Below are positions 1 through 6,806 of a stretch of DNA of 11,421 nt, piece after piece. How positions within the stretch are numbered: position 1 is the first letter of the stretch; every line of letters starts with the position of its first letter. This DNA comes from Clostridiaceae bacterium (GTDB taxonomy: Bacteria > Bacillota > Clostridia > Oscillospirales > Butyricicoccaceae), in the NCBI GenBank assembly GCA_018383195.1, contig JAGZOP010000061.1, forward strand, positions 1-11,421, in the 5' to 3' direction. A model generated the notes under the pieces. That model saw nothing but the letters and a program-made list of their open reading frames with translations. It was not told the DNA's origin and searched no databases. The position numbers and the translations under genes were made by a program.

Positions 1-11
1 TGACTTCTTAA

Positions 12-31
12 TCATGGTTTTTGTCATGGTT
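12..31. repeat. Two direct copies of TCATGGTT ahead of the recombinase
   Basis: TCATGGTT occurs at 12-19 and again at 24-31, so the copies start 12 bp apart, 46-65 bases before the recombinase start. A short inverted repeat follows (AGTGA at 32-36, TCACT at 42-46). Near-helical spacing upstream of a recombinase could mark an operator or a recombinase binding site. The copies are short and could be chance. No convincing -35/-10 pair is visible in bases 1-76. Confidence 0.3.
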
Positions 32-76
32 AGTGAAGCAGTCACTTAGAGCATTTTCATTTCAGGAGGTACAGCC

Positions 77-1957
77 ATGAGAAACGAGAAAATCACCCCT
101 CTGTATGAGCGTTTGAGCCGCGATGATGAGTTACAGGGCGAGAGCAACTCCATAAGCCATCAAAAACAGATGTTAGAGGAGTTTGCCCGCCGGAATGGGC
201 TGCCGAACCCCATCCACTTCACCGATGACGGCGTATCGGGAACCCGCTTTGACCGTCCCGGCTTTCTGGCGATGATGGAGGAAGTCGAGGCCGGACGGGT
301 GGAGGCCATTGTTATCAAAGACATGAGCCGCCTGGGGCGCGACTATCTGAAAGTCGGCCAGGTCATGGAGATTTTGCGGCAGCGCGGCGTCCGGCTGATT
401 GCCATCAATGACGGCGTGGACAGTCTGAAAGGCGATGATGATTTTACCCCCTTCCGCAACATTATGAACGAGTTTTACGCCCGCGACACCAGCCGGAAAA
501 TCCGCTCCGTGTTCAAGTCCAAAGGCATAAGCGGCAAGCACCTGACCGGCACCGTCATTTACGGCTATCTGTGGGACGAAAAGCGGGAACACTGGCTTGT
601 GGATGAAGAAGCCGCCGAGGTGGTACGCCGTATCTTTTCCCTGACGATGGAGGGCTACGGCCCCTATCAGATTTCCAAGCTGCTGTCCGAAGCAAAGGTT
701 GAAATCCCCGCAGTCCATCTGGCACACTTTGACGAAGGAGTAAACAGGACGAAGCCGGTCAAAGACCCCTACGGCTGGGGATCGTCCACCATTGTGAACA
801 TCCTGAAAAAGCGGGAATACCTGGGCCACACCATCAATTTCAAGACCCGCAAGCACTTCAAGGACAAGAAAAGCCACTATGTTGACGAAAGTGAGTGGAC
901 GATTTTCGAGAATACCCATGAGGCCATCATCGACCAGGAAACCTTTGACAATGTGCAGCGCATCCGGGCAAATGTCAGGCGCTACCCGGACGGCTGGGGC
1001 GAGGCCCATCCCCTGACCGGCCTGATGTACTGTGCCGACTGCGGCGGCAAGATGTATGTCCATCGCGTCAATAACGGCAAGCGTGACCCGCAGTTTACTT
1101 GCAGCCAGTACACCAAAGTCCCATGCGGGACGCTCTGCGGTACGCAGCACCGCATCCGGGCCGAAGCTGTCCTGACCCTGATAACCGATATGCTCCGGGC
1201 CATCGCGGAGTATTCTAAAAATGACCGGGCTGAGTTTATCCGCACCGTCCAGGAAACGCAGGCCGCCCAGCAGACCGCCGATATATCCAAGAAGCGGAAA
1301 CGGCTGGCCGCCGCCCAAAAGCGGGCGGGGGAACTGGAAAAGCTGATTTGCAAAATCTATGAGGACAACGCCCTGGGTAAGCTGCCGGACACCCGGTATG
1401 AGGCCCTGGACGCACAGTACGCCAAAGAGCAGGACGCCCTCAATGCGGAAATCGCGGAACTGGAAAAGGCCGTTACCGGCTATGAGCAGAGCCGGAAATC
1501 TGCGGAGAAGTTTATTGCCCTGATTGACAAGTACGAGAATTTTGACACGCTGACAAATACCATGCTCAACGAGTTTGTAGAGAAAATCCTTGTCCATGAA
1601 CGCGCCCGCAAAGGCAGCCAGGACACCACGCAGGAGGTTGAAATCTACTTCAACTTTGTGGGGCGGTATATCCCGCCCGCCTTGCAGCCGGTTCCCCTGA
1701 CCCCGGAGGAACAGGAAGAACTGCGGAAGAAGGAGGAACGCAAGGACAGGCTTCACCAGAACTACTTGCGCCGCAAAGCAAACGGCAAGCAGAAGGAATG
1801 GGAAGAACGCTACAACGCCAGGCGCAAGGCGAAAATGGAGGCAGCAAAGGCCGCGATCCGGGCCGAGGATATGGAGAAAGGCATTTTTTCCACCGTCAGC
1901 CAGTTACCCAGGCAGGAGCCGCGCAAGGCCACCGTATCGGCCAGCGCCGCAGTTTAA
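77..1957 (+). CDS. Large serine recombinase (TndX/Tn4451-like site-specific integrase)
   Basis: The 626-residue protein would cut and rejoin DNA at attachment sites through a covalent serine link to insert or excise a mobile element. The N-terminal resolvase domain (about 8-145) carries the likely nucleophile Ser14 in YERLSRDDE and the arginine motif SRLGRD (Arg85, Arg88), then YARDTSRKIR near 134-143. A recombinase domain follows. A zinc ribbon is marked by Cys319, Cys322, Cys342 and Cys350 or Cys354. A charged coiled coil covers about 410-480, and the EIYFNFVGRYIP block matches the DUF4368-type C-terminus of this family. The last 80 residues are very basic and Glu-rich. The start is fixed by AGGAGG at 64-69. 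TnpV follows after 26 bp. All key catalytic residues are present, so it appears functional. The family call is firm; the target site is unknown. Confidence 0.95.
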   Translation: MRNEKITPLYERLSRDDELQGESNSISHQKQMLEEFARRNGLPNPIHFTDDGVSGTRFDRPGFLAMMEEVEAGRVEAIVIKDMSRLGRDYLKVGQVMEILRQRGVRLIAINDGVDSLKGDDDFTPFRNIMNEFYARDTSRKIRSVFKSKGISGKHLTGTVIYGYLWDEKREHWLVDEEAAEVVRRIFSLTMEGYGPYQISKLLSEAKVEIPAVHLAHFDEGVNRTKPVKDPYGWGSSTIVNILKKREYLGHTINFKTRKHFKDKKSHYVDESEWTIFENTHEAIIDQETFDNVQRIRANVRRYPDGWGEAHPLTGLMYCADCGGKMYVHRVNNGKRDPQFTCSQYTKVPCGTLCGTQHRIRAEAVLTLITDMLRAIAEYSKNDRAEFIRTVQETQAAQQTADISKKRKRLAAAQKRAGELEKLICKIYEDNALGKLPDTRYEALDAQYAKEQDALNAEIAELEKAVTGYEQSRKSAEKFIALIDKYENFDTLTNTMLNEFVEKILVHERARKGSQDTTQEVEIYFNFVGRYIPPALQPVPLTPEEQEELRKKEERKDRLHQNYLRRKANGKQKEWEERYNARRKAKMEAAKAAIRAEDMEKGIFSTVSQLPRQEPRKATVSASAAV

Positions 1958-1983
1958 CCATCACAGTGCAAAGGAGGACGAAC

Positions 1984-2337
1984 ATGAACGAATTGACTTA
2001 CACCCGCTGCGGAGATTACTACATCCCCGACCTGAAACTTTCCGAGCAGTCAGAGGCCCCCATCGGCAAGTATGGCCGTATGCGGCAACGCTACCTGAGG
2101 GAACACCGGCCCGGCCTTTACAGCAGCTTGATTTTGAGCGAAAAGCTGTACCCGCACCTATTGGAGATTGACCGGGCGGCGCGTGAACGGATGGACGCCA
2201 TGCTGCCCCGCATGATGGAGGCAGCAGGCGTCACCGAGGAACTGAAAGCCCGTGACCCTATGCGCTGGGTAGGGCTGATGAACACGCTGAAAGAGCAGGT
2301 GGAGGAAATTATTCAAGACGAACTGATTTACAATTAG
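1984..2337 (+). CDS. tnpV: TnpV family transposon-encoded protein
   Basis: The 117-residue protein begins MNELTYTRCGDYYIPDLKL and contains IGKYGRMRQRYLREHRPGLY, the hallmark of the TnpV family. This family accompanies serine recombinases in Tn4451-like and related clostridial elements. It is soluble, with no signal peptide or membrane segment, and mostly helical with a charged C-terminus. Its biochemical role is not established. The start at 1984 is preferred because AAGGAGG sits at 1971-1977. The frame stays open upstream to 1798, but that stretch overlaps the recombinase and lacks a ribosome site. It lies 26 bp after the recombinase, almost certainly in the same transcript, and is closed by the hairpin at 2341-2370. 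Confidence 0.9.
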   Translation: MNELTYTRCGDYYIPDLKLSEQSEAPIGKYGRMRQRYLREHRPGLYSSLILSEKLYPHLLEIDRAARERMDAMLPRMMEAAGVTEELKARDPMRWVGLMNTLKEQVEEIIQDELIYN

Positions 2338-2340
2338 CTT

Positions 2341-2370
2341 TTTAGGCAGAGGCTTCGGCCTCTGCCTAAA
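2341..2370 (+). terminator. Perfect 13-bp hairpin after tnpV
   Basis: TTTAGGCAGAGGC (2341-2353) and GCCTCTGCCTAAA (2358-2370) pair perfectly around a TTCG tetraloop, three bases after the tnpV stop. UUCG is an exceptionally stable loop in RNA. No T-run follows (TCACAATTCT), so termination may rely on the A/T closing pairs or be incomplete. It marks the break between the recombination genes and the cargo. Confidence 0.7.
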
Positions 2371-2395
2371 TCACAATTCTGACACGCTTTGCATC

Positions 2396-2424
2396 TTGTA
2401 TTCTTCGAGATCAAGAAATATACT
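2396..2424 (+). promoter_or_regulatory. Candidate promoter for the helix-turn-helix gene
   Basis: TTGTAT (2396-2401) and TATACT (2419-2424) are separated by exactly 17 bp and match the housekeeping sigma consensus well. The spacer and -35 edge hold an imperfect palindrome, TTCTT (2401-2405) and AAGAA (2413-2417). Transcription would start near 2431, leaving a leader of only about 16 bases before the ATG at 2447. Confidence 0.5.
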
Positions 2425-2446
2425 GAATATATTGGAGGAATGCGAG

Positions 2447-2704
2447 ATGGAATATATGACTTTGAAAGAAGCAAGCGAAAAATGGGGCGTTTCGGCCCAT
2501 CAAATAAACTATTACTGCGTCGATGGCCGTATTCCCGGAGCTGTGAAAATGGCGACAATCTGGCTGATACCGAAAGACGCAGAGAAGCCTGCTGACAGAC
2601 GTAGGAAGAAGGAAAAAACAACCAATGAGATTAACGAAAAAGTGAATTTGACTGATTATAGACTTTTTCCTATTATGATACCAGCGAGCGAGGTGAAATC
2701 ATGA
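2447..2704 (+). CDS. Small helix-turn-helix DNA-binding protein
   Basis: The 85-residue protein has an N-terminal helix-turn-helix at about residues 4-47. The pattern MTLKEASEKWGVS...INYYCVDGRIPGA...WLIPKDA is typical of the excisionase/MerR-like HTH_17 group. A Lys/Arg-rich stretch (RRKKEK) follows, then a tail without recognisable fold. The frame extends back to 2396, but 2447 is chosen because GGAGGAA (2434-2440) lies seven bases before it. Its stop overlaps the response regulator start as ATGA (2701-2704), indicating translational coupling. The last codons overlap the promoter and repeats at 2648-2676, so the tail sequence may be shaped by DNA function. It could control this cassette or assist recombination; its target is unknown. 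Confidence 0.8.
   Translation: MEYMTLKEASEKWGVSAHQINYYCVDGRIPGAVKMATIWLIPKDAEKPADRRRKKEKTTNEINEKVNLTDYRLFPIMIPASEVKS
2648..2676 (+). promoter_or_regulatory. Promoter with 11-bp direct repeats ahead of the regulator/kinase pair (P1)
   Basis: TTGACT (2648-2653) and TATTAT (2671-2676) are spaced by exactly 17 bp, a near-consensus promoter. Within it TTGACT is repeated as TAGACT (2659-2664), 11 bp later, the spacing at which OmpR-family dimers bind tandem half-sites. A near copy lies at 4595-4623. It is embedded in the end of the upstream gene and would start RNA about 18 bases before the regulator ATG. Confidence 0.7.
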
Positions 2705-3363
2705 GCTATACGATTATGGTCATAGATGATGAGCAGATGATTTTAGATATGCTTCGGGATCAGTTTGAAATGGAGCAGTATCAAGTAATCACAGCAAAAA
2801 GTAGTGAGGAGGCACTGCAAAAGCTGAACCAGCAGCCAGATATTATTCTGCTGGACATCAATATGCCGGGGATGGATGGCCTTGAGTTGTGCCGGGCGAT
2901 CCGCGACCATGTGGCCTGCCCCATCCTATTCTTAACCGCCCGGATTGAGGAGGCAGACCGTGTAGCAGGCTTGCGGGCCGGTGGGGATGATTATATTTTG
3001 AAACCGTTCAGCCTGGCTGAGCTGACTGCTCGTGTTGAGGCCCACCTGCGCAGAGAGAGCCGTATCCAGCAAAAAATCAGTGTCCGGGGCTTTGGAGACA
3101 TTGTGGTGGACTACGCCGCAAGGACTGTCTCGCGAAATGGCCAGCCCATAGAACTTTCCAAGGTGGAATTTGATATAGTGGAACTGCTTTCCCTCCACCC
3201 TGGACAGGTATTCAGCCGGGAAACAATTTATGAACAGGTGCGGGGCTTTGACGGCACCGCTGACAACGCTGTGGTGAAGGAACACATCCGCCGCATCCGA
3301 AACAAGTTGGGAGCGCAGTATATTGAAACAGTCTGGGGGTGCGGCTATAAATGGGTAAAATAA
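2701..3363 (+). CDS. OmpR-family response regulator
   Basis: The 220-residue cytoplasmic transcription factor would be phosphorylated by the adjacent kinase. The receiver domain (about 1-120) has the acidic pair Asp9/Asp10, phospho-acceptor Asp52 in LLDINMPGMDG, Thr79 and Lys101 (LKPF), all intact. A winged-helix DNA-binding domain (about 125-220) ends in the typical IRRIRNKLG...IETVWGCGYKWVK. Size and layout match VanR-like regulators, but nothing identifies a specific orthologue. GAGGTG at 2690-2695 serves as ribosome site. It overlaps the HTH gene by 4 bp and the kinase by 13 bp. The paired repeats at 2648 and 4595 are its most likely binding sites. Confidence 0.95.
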   Translation: MSYTIMVIDDEQMILDMLRDQFEMEQYQVITAKSSEEALQKLNQQPDIILLDINMPGMDGLELCRAIRDHVACPILFLTARIEEADRVAGLRAGGDDYILKPFSLAELTARVEAHLRRESRIQQKISVRGFGDIVVDYAARTVSRNGQPIELSKVEFDIVELLSLHPGQVFSRETIYEQVRGFDGTADNAVVKEHIRRIRNKLGAQYIETVWGCGYKWVK

Positions 3364-4598
3364 AACACTGGCTTCGCTCCATGCCGCTCCGCCGAGCCTT
3401 CGTATCACTTGTCCTTGTTATGGCGGTGCTTGTAGCAGGTATTTCGGCAGCGACTATTTTTACCTGTGTCAATGTGCAAAATCACATCTTGGAAAGTGTA
3501 ACGGACTATCAGGTGCTGCCACCCCAGGAAACTGAGGATGAATATAACCTGGTGATTGCGGATGATGAACAGATTGTCCCAGGGGAAAATGGACAGCTTG
3601 TAATTTTATCCACCGAATACCAAATCGCCAATCTGAGCGATACACAGCGGGTGGCCTACTATGCGGCAAAAGCAGCCGTAGTCCTGGTGCCGACCTTGCT
3701 TTTCGTGCTTGGGACGATTTTCTGCGCCTGGATGTTCTATTCCATCAAACTGAAACAGCCGCTATCGTTACTCTTACAGAGCGCCGACCGCATATCGCAA
3801 AGCGACCTGGATTTTTGTTTGGATTATCCCGCTTCGGACGAAATGGGTGAACTCTGTCGGGCGATGGACACCATGCGGGCCGCCCTCCTAAAAAATAATC
3901 AAGAGACCTGGGCTATGATGGAGGAGCGGCGCAAGCTCAGCGCCTCCATCGCCCATGATCTCCGTACCCCCATCACCGTGATGAAGGGCTACACAGAATA
4001 TCTCTCGCATAATGTCCCGCTTGGACGCATCAGCGAGGACAAACTGATGGACACGATCCACAATCTTTCTTTGGCAACAGACCGACTGGAACAGTATGCA
4101 AACCAGGTGCGCGAGATACAGGCGATGGACGCCATCCCAGTGAAGCCAACAGCTTGCTCTTTGCGGGAATTTTTTGAGGAGCAGGAGGACGAATACACCG
4201 TTTTGGCGCAGCAGCACCAGCTTCAATTCTCTATGGATATTAGTGGGGTTCCGGATATTCAGGTCATGCTGGATGGGATTTTGGTACATCGCATGATCGA
4301 CAATGTGATTTCCAATGCCCTGCGCTTCGCCAGCCGTGAGATCAAATTAAAGGCTGGGTGGCAAGAAAGTCTGCTTACAATTCAAGTACATGATGATGGG
4401 AAGGGCTTTTCAGAAGAATCCCTCCGCTCCGCCACAAGGCCGTTTTACAAAGAAAACACGGAAAATGACCACTTCGGGCTTGGTCTCTCGATCTGCAACA
4501 CCCTTTGCCAAAAACAGGGGGGAACGCTCTCTCTGAGCAATCACAACGGAGCCTGCGTAGAAATGCAGATACAAGCGGAAAAAATTGATGCCGATTGA
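3351..4598 (+). CDS. HAMP-containing sensor histidine kinase
   Basis: This is a 415-residue membrane kinase partnering the upstream response regulator. A basic start (KIKHWLRSMPLRR) precedes TM1 (about 16-40). The outside loop is only about 65 residues (41-105), acidic and Gln-rich. TM2 spans about 108-131, followed by a HAMP linker (132-185). The phospho-acceptor is His202 in SASIAHDLRTPITV. The ATPase domain has the N box (Asn318, Asn322), G1 box DDGKGF (348-353) and G2 box FGLGLSI (375-381). All catalytic motifs are present. The small loop suggests it senses at the membrane or through a partner such as the lipoproteins or transporter. The start at 3351 overlaps the regulator by 13 bp. Its stop codon lies inside the -35 box of the next promoter. 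Confidence 0.95.
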   Translation: MGKIKHWLRSMPLRRAFVSLVLVMAVLVAGISAATIFTCVNVQNHILESVTDYQVLPPQETEDEYNLVIADDEQIVPGENGQLVILSTEYQIANLSDTQRVAYYAAKAAVVLVPTLLFVLGTIFCAWMFYSIKLKQPLSLLLQSADRISQSDLDFCLDYPASDEMGELCRAMDTMRAALLKNNQETWAMMEERRKLSASIAHDLRTPITVMKGYTEYLSHNVPLGRISEDKLMDTIHNLSLATDRLEQYANQVREIQAMDAIPVKPTACSLREFFEEQEDEYTVLAQQHQLQFSMDISGVPDIQVMLDGILVHRMIDNVISNALRFASREIKLKAGWQESLLTIQVHDDGKGFSEESLRSATRPFYKENTENDHFGLGLSICNTLCQKQGGTLSLSNHNGACVEMQIQAEKIDAD

Positions 4599-4623
4599 CC
4601 AATCGTAGACCTTTTCCCATTAT
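4595..4623 (+). promoter_or_regulatory. Promoter with 11-bp direct repeats ahead of the lipoprotein/ABC operon (P2)
   Basis: TTGACC (4595-4600) and CATTAT (4618-4623) are 17 bp apart. Half-sites TTGACC and TAGACC (4606-4611) are 11 bp apart. Compared with 2648-2676, 23 of 29 bases agree, including TAGAC-N-TTTTCC-N-ATTAT, and both half-sites change T to C together at their last base. A shared regulator, most likely the product of 2701-3363, is inferred. Poorer -35 and -10 ends than P1 suggest that P2 depends more on activation. Confidence 0.65.
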
Positions 4624-4658
4624 ACTCTCCTTATCCTACCGATAAGGAGAGTATTTTT
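4622..4658 (+). promoter_or_regulatory. Perfect 14-bp hairpin with T-run enclosing the lipoprotein ribosome site
   Basis: ATACTCTCCTTATC (4622-4635) pairs perfectly with GATAAGGAGAGTAT (4641-4654) around CTACC, followed by TTTTTA. The right arm contains the ribosome site AAGGAGA (4644-4650), eight bases before the ATG at 4659. In RNA coming from the kinase gene, the structure could terminate transcription or block translation. RNA started at P2 (near 4630) would lack most of the left arm and stay open. Confidence 0.7.
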
Positions 4659-5654
4659 ATGCACAGATTTCTTTTTATTTCATTGGCACTTGTATGTTTG
4701 CTGGCTGGGTGCAGCGCACCGCAGACCAGCGACCCAGCCACGGACGAATCGGACAGCCTGGACGCCTATTTTGAGGAAGAACCAGCGGACAATGAGATGG
4801 GCTCTGCGGAATTTGGTCTGCAAGACCCGATGGACACGGTTTACACCTACGATGGTGAGTCCTTGGAAATTCCGTTCTCCATAACTGGCGCTTCTTTTGG
4901 AAAGACTACAGAGATCGGCGTCCTCCTATTTGTGGATGGGGTGGCCCAGCCCTATTCCGCAGTCTATGAGGATGGTACAGAGCTTGAGGAAAGCTATATG
5001 CAGGTCTTTAACCTGGACTATGAACAGCAGGAGAATTTCGACATGGTATTCCAGCCCATGACAGGCAAAGCGGGAGAAACCGTCCCTGTTATGGCTGTCA
5101 CCATTCTGGAACCCAGTTTTGTGGCAGAGGGGCCGGATAATCCGCGTTATGGCTTCCACCACCAGGAATCTGCAACCACATCCCGCCAGATTTCTTTTGT
5201 AGCAGACGCCCCCGCACAGACATTGGCGACAGCCGGTACGGACTACAATGTGGTGGATCTGCCGCAGGACATATTAGATACCCTGGCCGCATGGGGTGCG
5301 ACTGATAGCTTGGACACGACAGCAACCTTGTCCCTGGGTGTAGAAGATGGAAATTACATTCAGGCAGACGGGAAAACGGCAACGATTACTGTGCAACTCT
5401 ACGGCGGGCCGGAGACGGATTTCAATATCACTCTGTTTATCAACCACCAGCCTGTCCAACTCAATGGAGCGGACTATCTCTCTGTTCGGACGGTGAAAAA
5501 CCAGATGGTGGAAGCCACATTCAAGATTGATACCTCTGCACTTGGTACGCTGAACACAGTCTATGCCATTGCCGTTACCCCGGAAGATGGGGAGCTTGAA
5601 ATCAACAATCCAGTTAAGACAGCATCTGTACTTTTGGTCAACGGGGAGGTTTGA
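4659..5654 (+). CDS. Lipoprotein with two similar beta-rich domains
   Basis: The 331-residue protein has a lipoprotein signal peptide ending in the lipobox LAGC, with Cys18 as the lipid anchor. An acidic linker (about 24-50, DESDSLDAYFEEEPADNE) should hold the body away from the membrane. Two stretches look like copies of one beta-sandwich unit, about 66-150 and 238-310. IGVLLFVDGVAQPY parallels NITLFINHQPVQL, and AGETVPVMAVTILEP parallels LNTVYAIAVTPED. I recognise no named family. It is the first gene of the P2 operon and ends 5 bp before the next lipoprotein. A role in binding the inducing compound, protecting the target or assisting the transporter is inferred from position and surface location. 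Confidence 0.85.
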   Translation: MHRFLFISLALVCLLAGCSAPQTSDPATDESDSLDAYFEEEPADNEMGSAEFGLQDPMDTVYTYDGESLEIPFSITGASFGKTTEIGVLLFVDGVAQPYSAVYEDGTELEESYMQVFNLDYEQQENFDMVFQPMTGKAGETVPVMAVTILEPSFVAEGPDNPRYGFHHQESATTSRQISFVADAPAQTLATAGTDYNVVDLPQDILDTLAAWGATDSLDTTATLSLGVEDGNYIQADGKTATITVQLYGGPETDFNITLFINHQPVQLNGADYLSVRTVKNQMVEATFKIDTSALGTLNTVYAIAVTPEDGELEINNPVKTASVLLVNGEV

Positions 5655-5659
5655 CGAAC

Positions 5660-6799
5660 ATGAAAAGAATCAGTATTTTGCTTGCGCTTACACTCAGTCT
5701 TTCTCTGCTTTCCGCCTGCGGAGGCAACGAACCGGCGGCAAGCACCGGAAATCCGTCCAGCGAGTCCTCAGCGGACTCCCAGCAGGTTCCTGACGGATCG
5801 GCAGAGCAGACGGCTGGCATCGGGGCCGATTTTCTCTCGCCGGAGTACGATTATACCACAAATGAGCTGAAACTGACCGACCTATCTACCGGCGAAGTAA
5901 CAGCCACCTACGCTTTTGACGCCGCCCAAACGCCCCTGCTGACAGACAAGACCAGCCAGGGGGCCATCGTTATGCTGTCCAGCCAGACAGCGGCGGATGT
6001 GCAGGATACCGGCGGGGTCACGGTGATCTCCGGCGACAGCTCTGCGGAGACACTGTATTACTGGCTGTTCGATCAAAGCCTTAATCTGGTGAATACCTAT
6101 GAATTGACGGACGAGACATTGGTAAATGGGCTTTGGGGCTCTGTCTTTGCCGCTGCGCCGGATGGGAAAACCCTTGTATATGCGGAAGGGCCCAGTCTTT
6201 ATCAATATACCTTTGAGACACAGGAGCTGACGGAAATCACTCCGGCCATGAGCGAAACCGTTTATTTTGAGGCAGTCGGGTACAGCGGCAGCGGAGACTA
6301 TTTGGCCTTTTTCGGAAGCCTGGACGGGCAGGAAAATACCACAGCCTACGGCTCGATTGGCTTGAGCAGCAACACCGCCGCTGTTTTTACCGCCGATGGC
6401 TTTTCCGGTTCTATGCTCTCTGTGAACGGAGAATATGCCGCTGTTTCTGATACGATTCTGCCCGCCAGCATGGGAGGCGCAAAGCAGACCGGCTCCGTCC
6501 TCTTTTTGGACTTGGCCCAGCAGCAGGGAAAAGCAATCAGCGTGGAGAGCGGAGATGAAAGCGGGATTGCCGCTGTATCCGCAGACGGCCAGTACATTGT
6601 GACCTGTGCGGGTGGGGACAGCCCAAGCGGCACTCTGCGGGCCTATCAGGTCAGCGATGGCACGAAAGTTGCGGATGAAACCTATACGATGGATGCAAAC
6701 TGCAAGCCCTATGAAATTTGGGTCATCGGTCATTCCGCCTATGCAGCCCTGGGTACGGATGACGGCTATGCCCTCTCACAGGCGGTTGACCTTCCGTGA
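5660..6799 (+). CDS. Second lipoprotein, probable beta-propeller
   Basis: The 379-residue protein has signal peptide MKRISILLALTLSLSLLSAC; Cys20 is the lipidated residue. A Ser/Gly/Glu-rich linker (about 21-55) follows. The body repeats a blade-like pattern of aspartate-glycine turns and short strands, for example DGKTLVYAEGPSLYQYTF and SADGQYIVTCAGG...GTLRAYQV, suggesting a WD40- or PQQ-like propeller. No catalytic motif is visible. The frame opens at a TTG (5651), but 5660 is used because GGGGAGG (5643-5649) is correctly spaced only for this ATG. It lies between another lipoprotein and the ABC ATPase, so a surface-binding partner of the transporter or kinase is likely. The function is unknown. 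Confidence 0.85.
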   Translation: MKRISILLALTLSLSLLSACGGNEPAASTGNPSSESSADSQQVPDGSAEQTAGIGADFLSPEYDYTTNELKLTDLSTGEVTATYAFDAAQTPLLTDKTSQGAIVMLSSQTAADVQDTGGVTVISGDSSAETLYYWLFDQSLNLVNTYELTDETLVNGLWGSVFAAAPDGKTLVYAEGPSLYQYTFETQELTEITPAMSETVYFEAVGYSGSGDYLAFFGSLDGQENTTAYGSIGLSSNTAAVFTADGFSGSMLSVNGEYAAVSDTILPASMGGAKQTGSVLFLDLAQQQGKAISVESGDESGIAAVSADGQYIVTCAGGDSPSGTLRAYQVSDGTKVADETYTMDANCKPYEIWVIGHSAYAALGTDDGYALSQAVDLP

Positions 6800-6806
6800 G
6801 GAATAC

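Noticed and set aside
173..1756. Minus-strand open frame of 527 codons opposite the recombinase
   Set aside because: It lies wholly antisense to a well-supported recombinase with all family motifs. The predicted product is low-complexity, rich in hydrophobic and proline/glycine runs, and shows no domain; GC-rich codon use leaves the frame open by chance.
1798..1983. N-terminal extension of tnpV
   Set aside because: The extra residues overlap the recombinase in another frame and do not look like the family, and the strong ribosome site is at 1971-1977, which fits the start at 1984.
4621..4626. TATACT as the -10 box of P2
   Set aside because: It is a better hexamer, but the spacer to TTGACC would be 20 bp. 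The homologous position CATTAT gives 17 bp, as in P1. A start a few bases later would still fall inside the hairpin arm.
5882..6733. Minus-strand open frame of 283 codons
   Set aside because: It is antisense to the second lipoprotein, with no recognisable domain and no fitting operon context; treated as a shadow.
6606..6806. N-terminal extension of the ABC ATPase
   Set aside because: It overlaps the lipoprotein coding region and precedes the usual ATPase start (MKLELESITKFYG); the Shine-Dalgarno sequence lies at 6798-6801.
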